DNA of 64,000 bases from Neobacillus drentensis NBRC 102427 (GTDB lineage: Bacteria > Bacillota > Bacilli > Bacillales > Cytobacillaceae). Both the position numbers and the translations under genes were made by a program. Where the stretch lies: assembly GCF_001591445.1 (NCBI RefSeq), contig NZ_BCUX01000005.1:155467-219466 (forward strand), given 5' to 3'. The notes under the pieces were generated by a model. That model was not told the DNA's origin. It was given only the letters and a program-made list of their open reading frames with translations, and did not search any database. Positions 53,343-63,048 of this stretch are shown here, piece by piece. The first letter of the stretch is position 1. Every line of letters begins with the position of its first letter.

Positions 53343-53642
53343 ATGAATACTAAAGTAAAAATTCTATCTGCGTTAAAAAGTGTTTATGATCCCGAATTAA
53401 ACATAAATGTAGTTGACCTAGGCTTGATTTATAATATTGAGATAACAGAATCAAATGATGTTACCATCACCATGACGTTAACAACGCCAGGCTGCCCACT
53501 CCATGACAGTATTACCAGCGGGGTTCGTTATAGCGTCGAAGGGCTCGAGGAAACCGGAAAGGTTGAAGTAAACCTCGTCTGGGAACCAGCATGGTCACCG
53601 GATAAAATGACACCCGAAGGATTAAGATTATTAGGCAGATAA
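53343..53642 (+). CDS. MIP18/DUF59 metal-sulfur cluster assembly-type protein
   Basis: About 99-100 residues starting MNTKVKILSALKSVYDPELNINVVDLGLIY, cut here for brevity at the DPE motif; TTPGCPLHD holds the conserved cysteine. DUF59/SufT/PaaD-like proteins help place Fe-S clusters. The ATG at 53343 or 53340 follows GAGGTG. It ends the operon begun at 50872, which fits repair of NO-damaged iron-sulfur clusters. Confidence 0.85.
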   Translation: MNTKVKILSALKSVYDPELNINVVDLGLIYNIEITESNDVTITMTLTTPGCPLHDSITSGVRYSVEGLEETGKVEVNLVWEPAWSPDKMTPEGLRLLGR

Positions 53643-53646
53643 AGAA

Positions 53647-53686
53647 AAAAGCGGAGCACTTTAATTAGTGCTTCCGCTTTTCTTAT
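53647..53686. terminator. Bidirectional terminator after the DUF59 gene
   Basis: AAAGCGGA-GCACT pairs with AGTGC-TTCCGCTTT with one bulge; TTTTCTT follows on the plus strand. Confidence 0.8.
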
Positions 53687-53695
53687 ACTTCATTT

Positions 53696-55618
53696 TTATT
53701 CTTTCGCTTGTGTTGGCAAAACCTCTTTAATCATTTGTAACACATCTGCGTCGATATCTTCTTCTACTAAAATATGAACCGTTCCTTGATCCTTCTCACT
53801 CCTGATTAAGCGGCCAACTCCTTGACGTAAGCGGAGCAGCATATATGGCAGGTCAACCTCTGTAAATGGGTTGTCAACACCAGCCCTTTTGGCGGTAAAG
53901 ACCGGATCATTCGGTGGAAAAGGAAGTGAAAATATCATGACATTTTCAAGTGATCTGCCCGGTATATCAAGACCTTCCCAGAGATGAAGTGAACAAAGAA
54001 TGGCATGTTCTTCATTCTGGAATTTAGAAACAAGCGTACTTATTTCTTCATCTCCTTCAAAATAAATTGGATATGGGATTACTCCAGATAGCTTTTTCTT
54101 TAGTCGCGCAAGTTCGTCTTTATTATTTAAAAGAATTAAGGCGCGTCCCTCTGATTTGTGAAGTTCCGCTAAGATATAGTCTAATTTCCCTTCAATATCT
54201 TCTTTGTTGAATTTTGGAATATAAAGCTCCATTTTATCATCATAATCAAATGGAGACGTCACTGAAAAAAATAAGTAGTCATCTACACCAATACTAGCAG
54301 CAATATAGTCGAACGACTTTTGATTAGCCAACGTTGCGGATGAGAAAATAAACGGCTTCTTCTGAGTGAAAACTTCTTCCCGCATTACTTCCTCGACCAT
54401 TCGAGGCATAATAACCAGTGTACGTTCTCCCCCTTTTTCTTCGAACCATGTGATTCCGTTTAATTCCTTAAGAAAAAGCGATAACGAATGGGTGATTTGC
54501 TCCAAATACTCCTCAACGATCTTCAAATCGTACTCATTAATTACATATAGCTCACTTTCAAACACTAATTCCTCCTCTAATACCTGAAGGGTTGAAAGTA
54601 ACTTTCTACATGTTTTTAATACTAATGGATGCTTAGTAATCATTTGTTTATCAGAACCTTGTGAAAGAGAGGAGAATTGTGAAATGGCATCAAAAAATGC
54701 GTCATTATCTAATAAAGCCTCGTCAATCGTATACAAGGTCTTTTCACGTACTTCATTTTCCATCAACCTTGTGAGCAGTGTTTCTAATGTATAATCAGTA
54801 AACCGGTAACTTAATGCTTTCTGGGCTGCATATTCAAGGAGATGTCCTTCATCAAAAACCACTGAGGAATGTTCAGGTAAAAGCGGAAGCTGCCCTTCTC
54901 GCTTTCTTGATTCCTTTGTCCAGATATGCTCCATATAAAAATCATGGGAACAGATAATTAAATCCTCAGAATGACGATAATAATCACGGTGCAATGTAAG
55001 CCCGCAGCGATGACGCTTTTCACAAGCAAAACAATCCTGGACCGCATCCCAATTAATTTCATTCCATTTTTCATCTGATAAGGATGGATAATCTCTTCGA
55101 TCACCATACTTTTCAAAGGTTTGCATCGAGCCAACTGCATGAACAAAATCAGGCAGGCTTTCATAAATATCTGAAATTTCATCAGAAAAATCATTGTTCC
55201 TAGTCGTATCCAGCTTTTTTAGACACAGGTATTGATCGCGCGACTTTGCCAAACGGACATCGATATCCAAGCCAAGAATTTTCTCTAACTTTGCGATATC
55301 TCCCTCTTTTTTAACCAACTGCTCAATCAAGGTCTCATCCGCACATGCAATTACTGCTGGACGATTAGTATAGCGTGCATACATAATTGCATAAAGCAAA
55401 TAAACGATAGTTTTCCCCGTTCCAACCCCTGCTTCAGCAAACATTACTTTTTTATCCTTATAGGCATTTTCAAGTTGAAAAGCCATGTAAATCTGTTCAT
55501 CCCTCAATTCAAATCCGGCATCTGGTAAAATATCATAAAATAAGTCACCAATCCATTCACCTAATTTATCATAAAAGGATTCAGTTTTTGCAATCTCAAA
55601 TGGCATGCGTTTTTGCAT
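53696..55618 (-). CDS. DinG/XPD-family ATP-dependent DNA helicase (YpvA-like)
   Basis: The protein has 640 residues. Helicase motifs: AGVGTGKT (Walker A), VVFDEGH (DEAH-like) and RLRQGVGRLIRS (motif VI). Four cysteines (YLCLKK, DCFACEKRHRC) mark the XPD-type iron-sulfur domain. It unwinds DNA 5'-3' and acts in repair. GGGGAGG is ahead of the ATG. It follows ypsC in the same direction. Confidence 0.88.
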   Translation of the reverse strand: MQKRMPFEIAKTESFYDKLGEWIGDLFYDILPDAGFELRDEQIYMAFQLENAYKDKKVMFAEAGVGTGKTIVYLLYAIMYARYTNRPAVIACADETLIEQLVKKEGDIAKLEKILGLDIDVRLAKSRDQYLCLKKLDTTRNNDFSDEISDIYESLPDFVHAVGSMQTFEKYGDRRDYPSLSDEKWNEINWDAVQDCFACEKRHRCGLTLHRDYYRHSEDLIICSHDFYMEHIWTKESRKREGQLPLLPEHSSVVFDEGHLLEYAAQKALSYRFTDYTLETLLTRLMENEVREKTLYTIDEALLDNDAFFDAISQFSSLSQGSDKQMITKHPLVLKTCRKLLSTLQVLEEELVFESELYVINEYDLKIVEEYLEQITHSLSLFLKELNGITWFEEKGGERTLVIMPRMVEEVMREEVFTQKKPFIFSSATLANQKSFDYIAASIGVDDYLFFSVTSPFDYDDKMELYIPKFNKEDIEGKLDYILAELHKSEGRALILLNNKDELARLKKKLSGVIPYPIYFEGDEEISTLVSKFQNEEHAILCSLHLWEGLDIPGRSLENVMIFSLPFPPNDPVFTAKRAGVDNPFTEVDLPYMLLRLRQGVGRLIRSEKDQGTVHILVEEDIDADVLQMIKEVLPTQAKE

Positions 55619-55675
55619 GGTAGCCTCCCCAAAAAACTTTCATGTATTACCACAAAAATAAATTTGTTAAACCTT

Positions 55676-56833
55676 TTATTTTTCTTGAATCCGTTCATTT
55701 TGACGAGGAGGTCTCTTTCCCCAATATTGATAAAGGTCTGTACGAATAAAACCATTAAATAGCTTTCTCTTCTTGGTCGCTGGCCGTCCATAAAATTGTT
55801 CAAACTGCTCATGGGAAGTCAGGATATATTTTGACCATGTATCAAGAGCATTGAAGGCTTGGCCCATTTCTTTATACATGTTTTCGATTTCTTTTTTCTC
55901 CCCGAGTCTTTCTCCATATGGAGGGTTACCGACAATGACACCGTATTGTTTGTTTGTAGAAATATCTCTAACCTGCATTTGCTTGAAATGGATTAAGTCC
56001 GCAAAGCCAGCCTCAAATGCATTATCTTGGGCAATTTTCACCATTCTATGGTCGATATCTGTTCCTAAAATATCTAATGGTTGATCATAATTTGCTAAGT
56101 CTTCCGCTTCAGTTCTAGCATCTTGCCACACTTTTGATGGCATCCAATTCCATCGCTCAGATACAAATTCTCGGTTAAAGCCTGGAGCAATATTTTGCCC
56201 AATCATTGCTGCTTCAATAGGAATCGTCCCAGAACCGCAGAAAGGGTCCATGAATGGTCGGTCTGCCTTCCAGTTAGTGAGCAGAACAAGTGCAGCAGCA
56301 AGAGTTTCCTTTAGGGGTGCTTCACCCTGATCGACTCGATAACCGCGTTTATGCAGCCCCTGACCGCTTGTGTCAAGGGTTATCGTAGCAACATCTTTTA
56401 GAAGTGCCACTTCGATGCGAAAGTAGGCACCAGTTTCCTCAAACCAGGTACTTCGCTTATAATGTTGTTTCATTTTTTCAACAACTGCTTTTTTTACGAT
56501 TGCCTGGCAATCAGAAACACTGAAGAGCGTAGACTTCACAGATTTACCAACCACAGGGAATTCTGCGTCTTCAGGTAAGAATTTTTCCCATGGGAGTGCC
56601 TTGGTTTTTTCGAATAATTCATCAAAGGTATATGCCTTAAATTCTCCGACCTTGATTTTAATTCTGTCTGCTGTTCGAAGCCATAAATTACTGCGAGCGA
56701 TCGCATATTCATCTCCTGTGTAGATGACCTTTCCATTTTCCACTTCACAGTCATATCCTAATGACCGTACTTCTTTGGCAACTAATGCTTCAAGCCCCAT
56801 TGCCGCGGTAGCTATTAATTGATAATTTCCCAT
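55676..56833 (-). CDS. ypsC: THUMP-domain 23S rRNA methyltransferase-type protein YpsC
   Basis: The protein has 385 residues: N-terminal THUMP RNA-binding domain (residues 1-160), then a Rossmann methyltransferase with DPFCGSGTIPIEAA, GTDIDHRMV and the catalytic GNPPYGER. The RlmL/YpsC group methylates guanine N2 in 23S rRNA. Gene order ypsC-rnpB-gpsB-ypsA matches B. subtilis. Confidence 0.92.
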   Translation of the reverse strand: MGNYQLIATAAMGLEALVAKEVRSLGYDCEVENGKVIYTGDEYAIARSNLWLRTADRIKIKVGEFKAYTFDELFEKTKALPWEKFLPEDAEFPVVGKSVKSTLFSVSDCQAIVKKAVVEKMKQHYKRSTWFEETGAYFRIEVALLKDVATITLDTSGQGLHKRGYRVDQGEAPLKETLAAALVLLTNWKADRPFMDPFCGSGTIPIEAAMIGQNIAPGFNREFVSERWNWMPSKVWQDARTEAEDLANYDQPLDILGTDIDHRMVKIAQDNAFEAGFADLIHFKQMQVRDISTNKQYGVIVGNPPYGERLGEKKEIENMYKEMGQAFNALDTWSKYILTSHEQFEQFYGRPATKKRKLFNGFIRTDLYQYWGKRPPRQNERIQEK

Positions 56834-56951
56834 TTTTCCACCCTTAATTCTTTTTCATTTGTATGTAAGTTTTTCACTAATATGATAATCTTTCATTCGA
56901 TTTCATTATTGACAAAAAGTTGGAAACGAATGCAATATGTACATTTATAAT

Positions 56952-56980
56952 AATAAAAAGCCCTCCTTATTAGGAGAGCC
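56952..56980 (-). terminator. rnpB terminator
   Basis: On the minus strand GCTCTCCT and AGGAGGGC pair (one G-U), then TTTTT. Confidence 0.85.
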
Positions 56981-57001
56981 GTTTAATCCAGCATACATTC
57001 C

Positions 57002-57427
57002 CATTAATAACGCTCTGTAAGCCATGTTCTGTACCAGTGTACTACAAACGACACGGGTGTGTCTCGTACTTAGGTGGTAATCATCTATCTACAGGCTCAA
57101 ATTTGAACCTGTCCTTCTCCTTGTTCAATTCCTCAGAGAAAGCGCCCCTACCATTATTTGGGTTTCTCGCTCGTGGGGTTTACCCGTTCCACCCTTTCCA
57201 TTTCTGGAAAGGCTACGTCACTGTGGCACTTTTATAGGTATTCATACCATATCCCAAAGGACTTAGGTATTTTCCCGGCCGTCAGTTGGATGCTAGCCCC
57301 AACTGCCCTAGCTTATGAATTCACTAGGCACGAACACTACGAGCATCTCAGCTCGTGCGAGCATGGACTTTCCTCTGCAAGAATAGCAAATGCATCTTAC
57401 AGCGATTACCCGAACGTTATTAATGAA
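57002..57427 (-). ncRNA. rnpB: RNase P RNA, type B
   Basis: The minus strand carries the conserved core of bacterial RNase P RNA: CGTTCGGGTAATCGCTG at the 5' end, GAGGAAAGTCCATGCTCGC at about 57379-57361, CCACAGTGACG, GAGCGAGAAACCCAAAT, and ACAGAACATGGCTTACAGA near the 3' end. The ends pair as helix P1 (ATTAATAACG with CGTTATTAAT). The layout is that of the Bacillus type. It processes pre-tRNA 5' ends with RnpA. Confidence 0.96.
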
Positions 57428-57496
57428 TACAATTTATTATATGTATTTCACGCTGGTAATTCAATGGTTATTATCAGGAAATTTTCCTATTTCTTG

Positions 57497-57799
57497 TTAA
57501 TCGTAGAGCTTGTTGCCAAAAACATGTTTTTCAAGATTGGATAACCGCTTCAAGATATCAAAATTTGTTGTCCCAGCAGGTTGTGCTGCTGGTTGTCTTT
57601 TTGATGTTTCTTCAAGCTGTTTTCGAAGACGAAGATTTTCCTGTTGAAGATCTTCAACCTCTTGATGAAATGTACCATAATCTTTAATGATTAAATCCAA
57701 GAACTTATCAACATCTTCTTGTTTATAACCCCGTACACCTGTCTTAAACTCTTTTTCTAAAATATCCTTAGCTGTTAATTTCACTTTATCTGACAGCAT
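57497..57799 (-). CDS. gpsB: Cell-division regulator GpsB
   Basis: From ATG 57799 (GAGGTG upstream) the protein has 100 residues: [18 protein letters not shown], the DivIVA-like lipid/PBP-binding part [15 protein letters not shown], a coiled coil, and the trimer-forming end [16 protein letters not shown]. GpsB moves PBP1 between side wall and septum. The longer frame to 57823 has no support. Confidence 0.96.
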   Translation of the reverse strand: MLSDKVKLTAKDILEKEFKTGVRGYKQEDVDKFLDLIIKDYGTFHQEVEDLQQENLRLRKQLEETSKRQPAAQPAGTTNFDILKRLSNLEKHVFGNKLYD

Positions 57800-57945
57800 T
57801 CTATTCACCTCAGTATTCGCCAATCACTACCTATTATTTTTTCAAAAATATGTAGTTTTGTCAATTTTCATTTGTGTTGTTAAATGTAAGAATTTATAAA
57901 TCATTTCAATATATGGATTTCCATCTAAAAAAATGACCCATAAGT

Positions 57946-58503
57946 TTAAAAGTCTTGCTGTTTCATTTGTTCTTCCTCGACAATCATTTGTAAATCATAA
58001 AATGTGATAAGCTCAATGGGAAATGGATGTTTTTTTTGGTATTCAAGAGCCATTTCATATAGGTATTTTGGGCTTCCATCCCTTTCCTGGTCGTAAAGAA
58101 GGAGGAGTCCCTCACTTTTTTCAATAAAAAATTGATTTTTCAGCCTAAATTGCCACGGTTTTTCATAGCCCCTTTTCGAAACAGAATCAATGAAATCTGC
58201 TTGTGCTAAGACTGACTCATACCATTCCTGATTATTTTCCTTCCATGAAGCTTGCTGATCCAAAAACGGCGTGATCACCGCAAGTTTTAAATCTGGATAT
58301 TCCGTTTGTAATTCAAATACAACTTCGGCAGCCCAGAGCTCTACACCTAATTGACCGCTGATTAGCACCCACTCTAGACCCTCGTCTAACAGTGGAATCA
58401 GTGATTTTTTTATAGCAGCTTTGAGAAATAATACAGAGGGATGATCATTTTTAAAAATTCCTAATTCAAAAGGTTTATAACCTGAAATGGTCAGAACTTT
58501 CAT
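57946..58503 (-). CDS. ypsA: DUF1273/SLOG-family protein YpsA
   Basis: The protein has 185 residues: [14 protein letters not shown] at the start, [15 protein letters not shown] and [13 protein letters not shown], a Rossmann-like SLOG fold that may bind nucleotides. YpsA affects cell division in Bacillus and Staphylococcus (with GpsB). It is next to gpsB. Confidence 0.9.
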   Translation of the reverse strand: MKVLTISGYKPFELGIFKNDHPSVLFLKAAIKKSLIPLLDEGLEWVLISGQLGVELWAAEVVFELQTEYPDLKLAVITPFLDQQASWKENNQEWYESVLAQADFIDSVSKRGYEKPWQFRLKNQFFIEKSEGLLLLYDQERDGSPKYLYEMALEYQKKHPFPIELITFYDLQMIVEEEQMKQQDF

Positions 58504-58592
58504 AAAGAACGTTCACCTCGCCAAGAATTTTTTTAAAAAAATGGACAAACATTTGAATAGTACAAGCATATCATATAAGTAAAGAAAACAAT

Positions 58593-58618
58593 TAAAAAAC
58601 AAGGGCTAAAAGCCCCTG
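58593..58618 (-). terminator. cotD terminator
   Basis: AGGGGCT and AGCCCTT pair around TTT on the minus strand, followed by GTTTTTT. Confidence 0.75.
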
Positions 58619-58636
58619 CAACAGACATTATTTCAA

Positions 58637-59092
58637 TTAACGTCTAGGACCCATGAATGGTCCCGGTGCAAACCCTGGACCCCCTGGACCGAAACCTGGG
58701 CCTCCTGGGCCGAAACCTGGGCCTCCTGGACCAAAACCTGGACCTCCTGGGCCGAAACCTGGGCCTCCTGGGCCGAAACCTGGACCACCCATTCCAGGCA
58801 TAGCATTTGGCAATGCATTTGGTAGTGCATTTGGTAGTACATTTGCAACAGGTGCTGCTATTGGCATTACGTTTGGTGCACATGGGTTACAGCAATCAAT
58901 ATGCTGGTTGCAGCACTCCTCAGCACAAGATGCTGTGTGTGGACAGTAATGTTTATGTTGATACATATGGTGATTCACCGTTGTAGTGTGGACCGGGTGA
59001 ATATGCGGAACCACAGTTGTTGAAAACGTATGATTCACAATTTGTTTAGTCGGATGAATGACTGGCGGCATAAAATTAGTTCCAAGATACAT
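58637..59092 (-). CDS. cotD: Spore coat protein CotD with glycine-proline repeats
   Basis: The protein has 151 residues. The N part is His- and Cys-rich (VVPHIHPVHTTTVNHHMY, HYCPHTASCAEECC), as in CotD of the inner coat. The C part is six tandem heptads GGPGFGP (residues 102-143). A SigK-like promoter lies upstream and the gene order ypsA-cotD is that of B. subtilis. Confidence 0.9.
   Translation of the reverse strand: MYLGTNFMPPVIHPTKQIVNHTFSTTVVPHIHPVHTTTVNHHMYQHKHYCPHTASCAEECCNQHIDCCNPCAPNVMPIAAPVANVLPNALPNALPNAMPGMGGPGFGPGGPGFGPGGPGFGPGGPGFGPGGPGFGPGGPGFAPGPFMGPRR
58664..58789 (-). repeat. 21-bp tandem repeats in cotD
   Basis: Six copies of a 21-base unit encode the heptad GGPGFGP (last copy GGPGFAP). 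Copies differ by a few synonymous bases. Number may vary between strains by slippage. Confidence 0.85.
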
Positions 59093-59126
59093 ATATTAAT
59101 CTCCCTTCAGTTATTGGTTTACATTA

Positions 59127-59154
59127 CAGCCTATGTTGAAGGGATTACTCTTGT
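59127..59154 (-). promoter_or_regulatory. SigK-like promoter of cotD
   Basis: On the minus strand AC (59154-59153), a 17-base spacer and CATAGGCTG (59135-59127) approach the late mother-cell SigK pattern AC-N17-CATANNNTA. The ATG is about 35 bases on. Confidence 0.45.
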
Positions 59155-59209
59155 ACTAATGAAAATACCTATTTTTTTAGTTTTACACGTTTATGCCATG
59201 CTTTTTGAT

Positions 59210-59305
59210 TTATAAAAAAGAATAAAAGCTATCTTTTAAACTCGTAAAAATAACTGCAGTCAAACAAACGACAATAAAAAATAAGAATAAAATCGCTTTA
59301 TACAT
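59210..59305 (-). CDS. Putative small membrane peptide (31 aa)
   Basis: The frame from ATG 59305 encodes 31 residues starting MYKAILFLFFIVVCLTAVIF, one membrane helix, and ends LKDSFYSFL. GGAG stands 11 bases upstream. No known relative recognised. The rest of 59093-59475 holds only the cotD promoter and A/T-rich DNA. Confidence 0.4.
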   Translation of the reverse strand: MYKAILFLFFIVVCLTAVIFTSLKDSFYSFL

Positions 59306-59475
59306 ATTACTACCAACTCCAAATGTTTAAATAGTCGTTTTTTCTCAATCCAATTTCAAATTTTACCTCTTTCAACTATGATAAACAATATGGAAATGCT
59401 GGTTTTTTAAATTAAATTTCACTCATTTGTGGCAGAAAAGTGAACTTTACAAAAAACAATCTTCTGACCTACTTT

Positions 59476-60726
59476 TTATAATTTTCGCTCTAACCTTTTA
59501 AGACGTAACTTAAGTTGCTCTAAGCTGCTTTGATTTGTCATTATAGGAGGGTTTTCCATCTCGGATACAATGATCATCGCCTTTTGACAATAATCTCTCG
59601 CAAGTGGATAATCCTTTAGCCTATGTTCATGTATTTTTGCAAGTTCTATGCATGCCTCTAACATCAGCCGGTTATCACCACAATCAACTACATCAGAAAA
59701 CATATTCCGTGCGCATTCCCAGTCGCGATCCTTTTTATGCTGTAATGCCAGAGCATATTTTGCTTGATAGGAAGTAAAATCCTTACCCGTGGCCAGCTTG
59801 GACAAAACTTTCTTTGCTTCATTTTTTTCTCCAAGAGAAGCAAACCAGCGCCCTACCTCATAGGACTCGGGTCTTGTTTGAGTTTTATCTGTTCCACATA
59901 GTTGAAAGGTTATATGAGTATACAAAGTTATAAGTGATAAAATATCAATTTCATTATGTTTGAGAATACCAAGCATACCATCCGGCTGTTTACTATCAAT
60001 AAACTCAAAATAAATGATCGGTGCCAAAAAGCCGGGGATATCATCAACCCTTTCTACCCCAAGGACTTCCTTTTCAACTATTACTAACTTTAACCGTTCT
60101 AATTTATGCTTCCAAAGCCTCCTTGCTGCATGAAATAAATCAAAATGTCCAAATTGCGGCAGCTTTGGGACATGTTCTCGAACTAAGGTGTGCCTTGTTT
60201 TTACCTGTGGCCAATCAAACGATTTTCCGTTGTAGGTAACCAACGTTTTATAATTCACCTTTTCTAGAAAGCTTTGGTATAACGGAACCTCGGCTCCCGG
60301 GTGCGGTAAAATATGTTGTCTTAAAATAAGGGAATCACCAGAAATGCTGGCATAACCCAGTATGAAAATGGTGTTCCCTACCCCACCGCCAAGGCCAGTC
60401 GTTTCCGTATCAAAAAAGAATAATTCCTCAGCTTGATGCCCTTTAGCTGATAAAGGATGATTGACGGGCTGTTGATTCCATATATCGATTGCGGTTAAAA
60501 AATCGCGAAAACAGTAATGTCCATGCTGATAGGAGAGTGGATATTTCACTTCTCTGATCAAACAGTAATCTTGGTCCATAAAATATGGAAAAACGTTCTC
60601 TTGCTCCCATCTTTCCCAGAATGGGACTTCAATGTTCGCTGCTGGAGGCGGTGTACTATTTTTTTCAGATGGATTGCCAACAGAAAGATGTGGTTTTAAA
60701 CGATTTAATTTACTTTTTAGCGACAT
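59476..60726 (-). CDS. mrfB: MrfB exonuclease (RNase H-like, YprB)
   Basis: The protein has 416 residues: a DnaQ-like exonuclease domain (FFDTETTGLGGG, LVTYNGKSFDWPQVKTRH, HNEIDILSLITLY) then TPR-like helices. MrfB works with MrfA in a repair pathway for mitomycin C crosslinks in B. subtilis. It lies 16 bases after mrfA. Confidence 0.9.
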   Translation of the reverse strand: MSLKSKLNRLKPHLSVGNPSEKNSTPPPAANIEVPFWERWEQENVFPYFMDQDYCLIREVKYPLSYQHGHYCFRDFLTAIDIWNQQPVNHPLSAKGHQAEELFFFDTETTGLGGGVGNTIFILGYASISGDSLILRQHILPHPGAEVPLYQSFLEKVNYKTLVTYNGKSFDWPQVKTRHTLVREHVPKLPQFGHFDLFHAARRLWKHKLERLKLVIVEKEVLGVERVDDIPGFLAPIIYFEFIDSKQPDGMLGILKHNEIDILSLITLYTHITFQLCGTDKTQTRPESYEVGRWFASLGEKNEAKKVLSKLATGKDFTSYQAKYALALQHKKDRDWECARNMFSDVVDCGDNRLMLEACIELAKIHEHRLKDYPLARDYCQKAMIIVSEMENPPIMTNQSSLEQLKLRLKRLERKL

Positions 60727-60742
60727 CTTTTATCTTCCTTTT

Positions 60743-63019
60743 CTACATTGAAGATTTTAAAAAGGCTTCAATAATTCTTAGGGCATCCCTTTTTGCTGTT
60801 TCACTAATGGTATCTGTGCCAATACATGACGGACATCCCGATTCACATTGACAGCGAGTAATCATTTTCTTTGTTTCCTCAAATACTTCTGACATGCCGG
60901 TGTATATTTTTTCGCTTAAACCGATCCCGCCTGGGTAGCGATCATAAAAGAAAATGGTTGGTTTTTCGTTATGGTCTGCCTTTACTTGCGGAATAACATG
61001 AATATCCTGAGGATCGGCCATTACGAATAATGGTGCGATATGGTTTAGGGCATGCGCAGTTCCGACAAGCCCCTGTTCGAGCCGCTCATGGTCCATTTCT
61101 GACATCGACTGGTTTAGGGAAATCCAGGCGGCGTTTGTGTGAAGCTCTTCTTCGGGCAAATGGATGGGTCCGGATCCAATATTTTCGTGTGTCTCAAATT
61201 TAATTTTCTTAAAAATCGTTGCCATTGCCCTTACGCTAACATCCCCATAACCAAACTCAGCATCAACTATCGATAGAAGCTTGTCGACTTCGAGTACCTT
61301 TAATTGAACCGCTAAATTAGCATCGGTGAAGTAGTCTACATCCACTTCTCTAACGAACGCCTTCTTTTCCTCCCAATCAAGCTTTTCTACCTGGAATTGC
61401 GTACCTTGGTGTAAATAAATCGCTTCGTCATGGAGGAGCGTCATCGCAGAAAAGCGGTCCATTTCCCCAATAACTTTTACATTCGCAATATCTGTTTGGT
61501 CAACGATTATTACATTTTCCTGTGAGGCAGACCGTAAGCTAATGTTATGAGCAGGAAAGGAATCATTCATCCAATACCACTTTTCACCATTTCGGTAAAG
61601 GACACGTTCTTCGGTTAAATATTCTAGCAGTTCCTCTGTTTCTACACTTCCGAATTGCTCGCCTGGTTTAAAAGGCAGCTCATAGGCAGCACATTTCATA
61701 TGATCGATTAAAATAATTAAATTATCAGGATTAATCCTTGCTGTTTCCGGACTTTTATTAAAAAAGTAATCAGGATTCTGGATGATATATTGGTCAAGAG
61801 GACTGGAGCTTGCCACCATAATGACTAAGGCTTCTCCATGCCTTCTTCCAGCTCTTCCTGCCTGCTGCCAAGCGCTGGATATCGTCCCAGGATAGCCTGT
61901 CATGATACATACTTGAAGCTGCCCTATATCAACACCTAGTTCGAGAGCATTGGTACTGACAACACCGTAAATCTCACCTGAACGGAGCCCTTTTTCAATC
62001 TTCCTTCGTTCAGTTGGAAGATACCCGCCCCGATAGCCCATTATCGATTTTGCCCCCAATTGGTTCTTCACTAATTCTTGTAAATAAGTCAGAATGATTT
62101 CGACCCTAACTCTGCTTCTCGCAAAAACGATGGTTTGAATTTTATTTTTTAATAATTCCCCAGCGATTTTCCGAACCTCTAGTGTCGCACTTCTTCTAAT
62201 GTTTAATGGTTTGTTTACAATAGGTGGATTATAGAATAGAAAATGCTTTGTCCCGCTAGGGGCCCCATTGTTATCGATCAGATGCATTTTTTCTTCGGTT
62301 AGATTTTCTGCCAGCTCAAGGGGATTCGCAATCGTAGCAGATGTACAAATAAATACAGGGTTACTCCCATAATACCTGCAAATACGTTTCAATCTTCGAA
62401 TAACATTGGCTACATGACTTCCAAAAACACCTCGATAAGTGTGAAGTTCATCGATCACAACAAATTTAAGGTTCTCAAACAGAGAAACCCATTTTGTATG
62501 ATGGGGCAGGATTGCTGAGTGGAGCATATCTGGGTTAGTAATAACCACATGCCCTGCCTGTCTCACTCTTTGCCGAATATTTGCCGGTGTATCCCCATCG
62601 TACGTATAGCTGTTAATATCCACGCCTGCTGCTTGAATAATTTCATTAATTTCAGTTTTTTGGTCCTGTGCAAGTGCTTTCGTAGGAAACATATACAGTG
62701 CACGTGTACTTGGATTTGCTAGGATTGATTGTAAAACGGGCAGGTTATAGCAAAGAGTCTTTCCTGAAGCTGTCGGAGTAACGGCGACGATACTTTTCCC
62801 GTCCATAATTTTTTCATAGGCTGATTTTTGATGTGTATATAGCTGCTCAATCCCCCTACTCTTTAGAGCAGTCTTCAAAACCTGATGAAGGTCACTAGGC
62901 AGCGGTACTGTTTGGGCTGGCTTTTCTTCGAGAGTGTGCCATGTGACGATATTTTCCTTAAATTGATCATTTATTTTTAAGTCTGACAAAATTTCTTGCA
63001 GGCTTTTTCTTAACTTCAT
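60743..63019 (-). CDS. mrfA: MrfA helicase (YprA, DEAD/H type)
   Basis: The protein has 758 residues. Motifs: TPTASGKTLCYNLPV, VIDELHTYRG (DEVH-like), SATIANP, QQAGRAGRRHG. The C terminus is a DUF1998-type zinc domain with four Cys (CQCESGCPSC). It unwinds DNA 3'-5' and repairs mitomycin C damage. Operon with mrfB; a LexA-like box is upstream. Confidence 0.92.
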   Translation of the reverse strand: MKLRKSLQEILSDLKINDQFKENIVTWHTLEEKPAQTVPLPSDLHQVLKTALKSRGIEQLYTHQKSAYEKIMDGKSIVAVTPTASGKTLCYNLPVLQSILANPSTRALYMFPTKALAQDQKTEINEIIQAAGVDINSYTYDGDTPANIRQRVRQAGHVVITNPDMLHSAILPHHTKWVSLFENLKFVVIDELHTYRGVFGSHVANVIRRLKRICRYYGSNPVFICTSATIANPLELAENLTEEKMHLIDNNGAPSGTKHFLFYNPPIVNKPLNIRRSATLEVRKIAGELLKNKIQTIVFARSRVRVEIILTYLQELVKNQLGAKSIMGYRGGYLPTERRKIEKGLRSGEIYGVVSTNALELGVDIGQLQVCIMTGYPGTISSAWQQAGRAGRRHGEALVIMVASSSPLDQYIIQNPDYFFNKSPETARINPDNLIILIDHMKCAAYELPFKPGEQFGSVETEELLEYLTEERVLYRNGEKWYWMNDSFPAHNISLRSASQENVIIVDQTDIANVKVIGEMDRFSAMTLLHDEAIYLHQGTQFQVEKLDWEEKKAFVREVDVDYFTDANLAVQLKVLEVDKLLSIVDAEFGYGDVSVRAMATIFKKIKFETHENIGSGPIHLPEEELHTNAAWISLNQSMSEMDHERLEQGLVGTAHALNHIAPLFVMADPQDIHVIPQVKADHNEKPTIFFYDRYPGGIGLSEKIYTGMSEVFEETKKMITRCQCESGCPSCIGTDTISETAKRDALRIIEAFLKSSM

Positions 63020-63048
63020 GCTTCCTCACCTCATTACTTCTATATTAA

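Noticed and set aside
57037..57544. Open frames of 66 and 128 residues on the plus strand
   Set aside because: They lie antisense to the RNase P RNA and encode no recognisable protein.
58653..58949. Plus-strand frame rich in Gly-Pro-Lys-Pro, collagen-like
   Set aside because: It is the complement of the cotD repeats and has no ribosome site.
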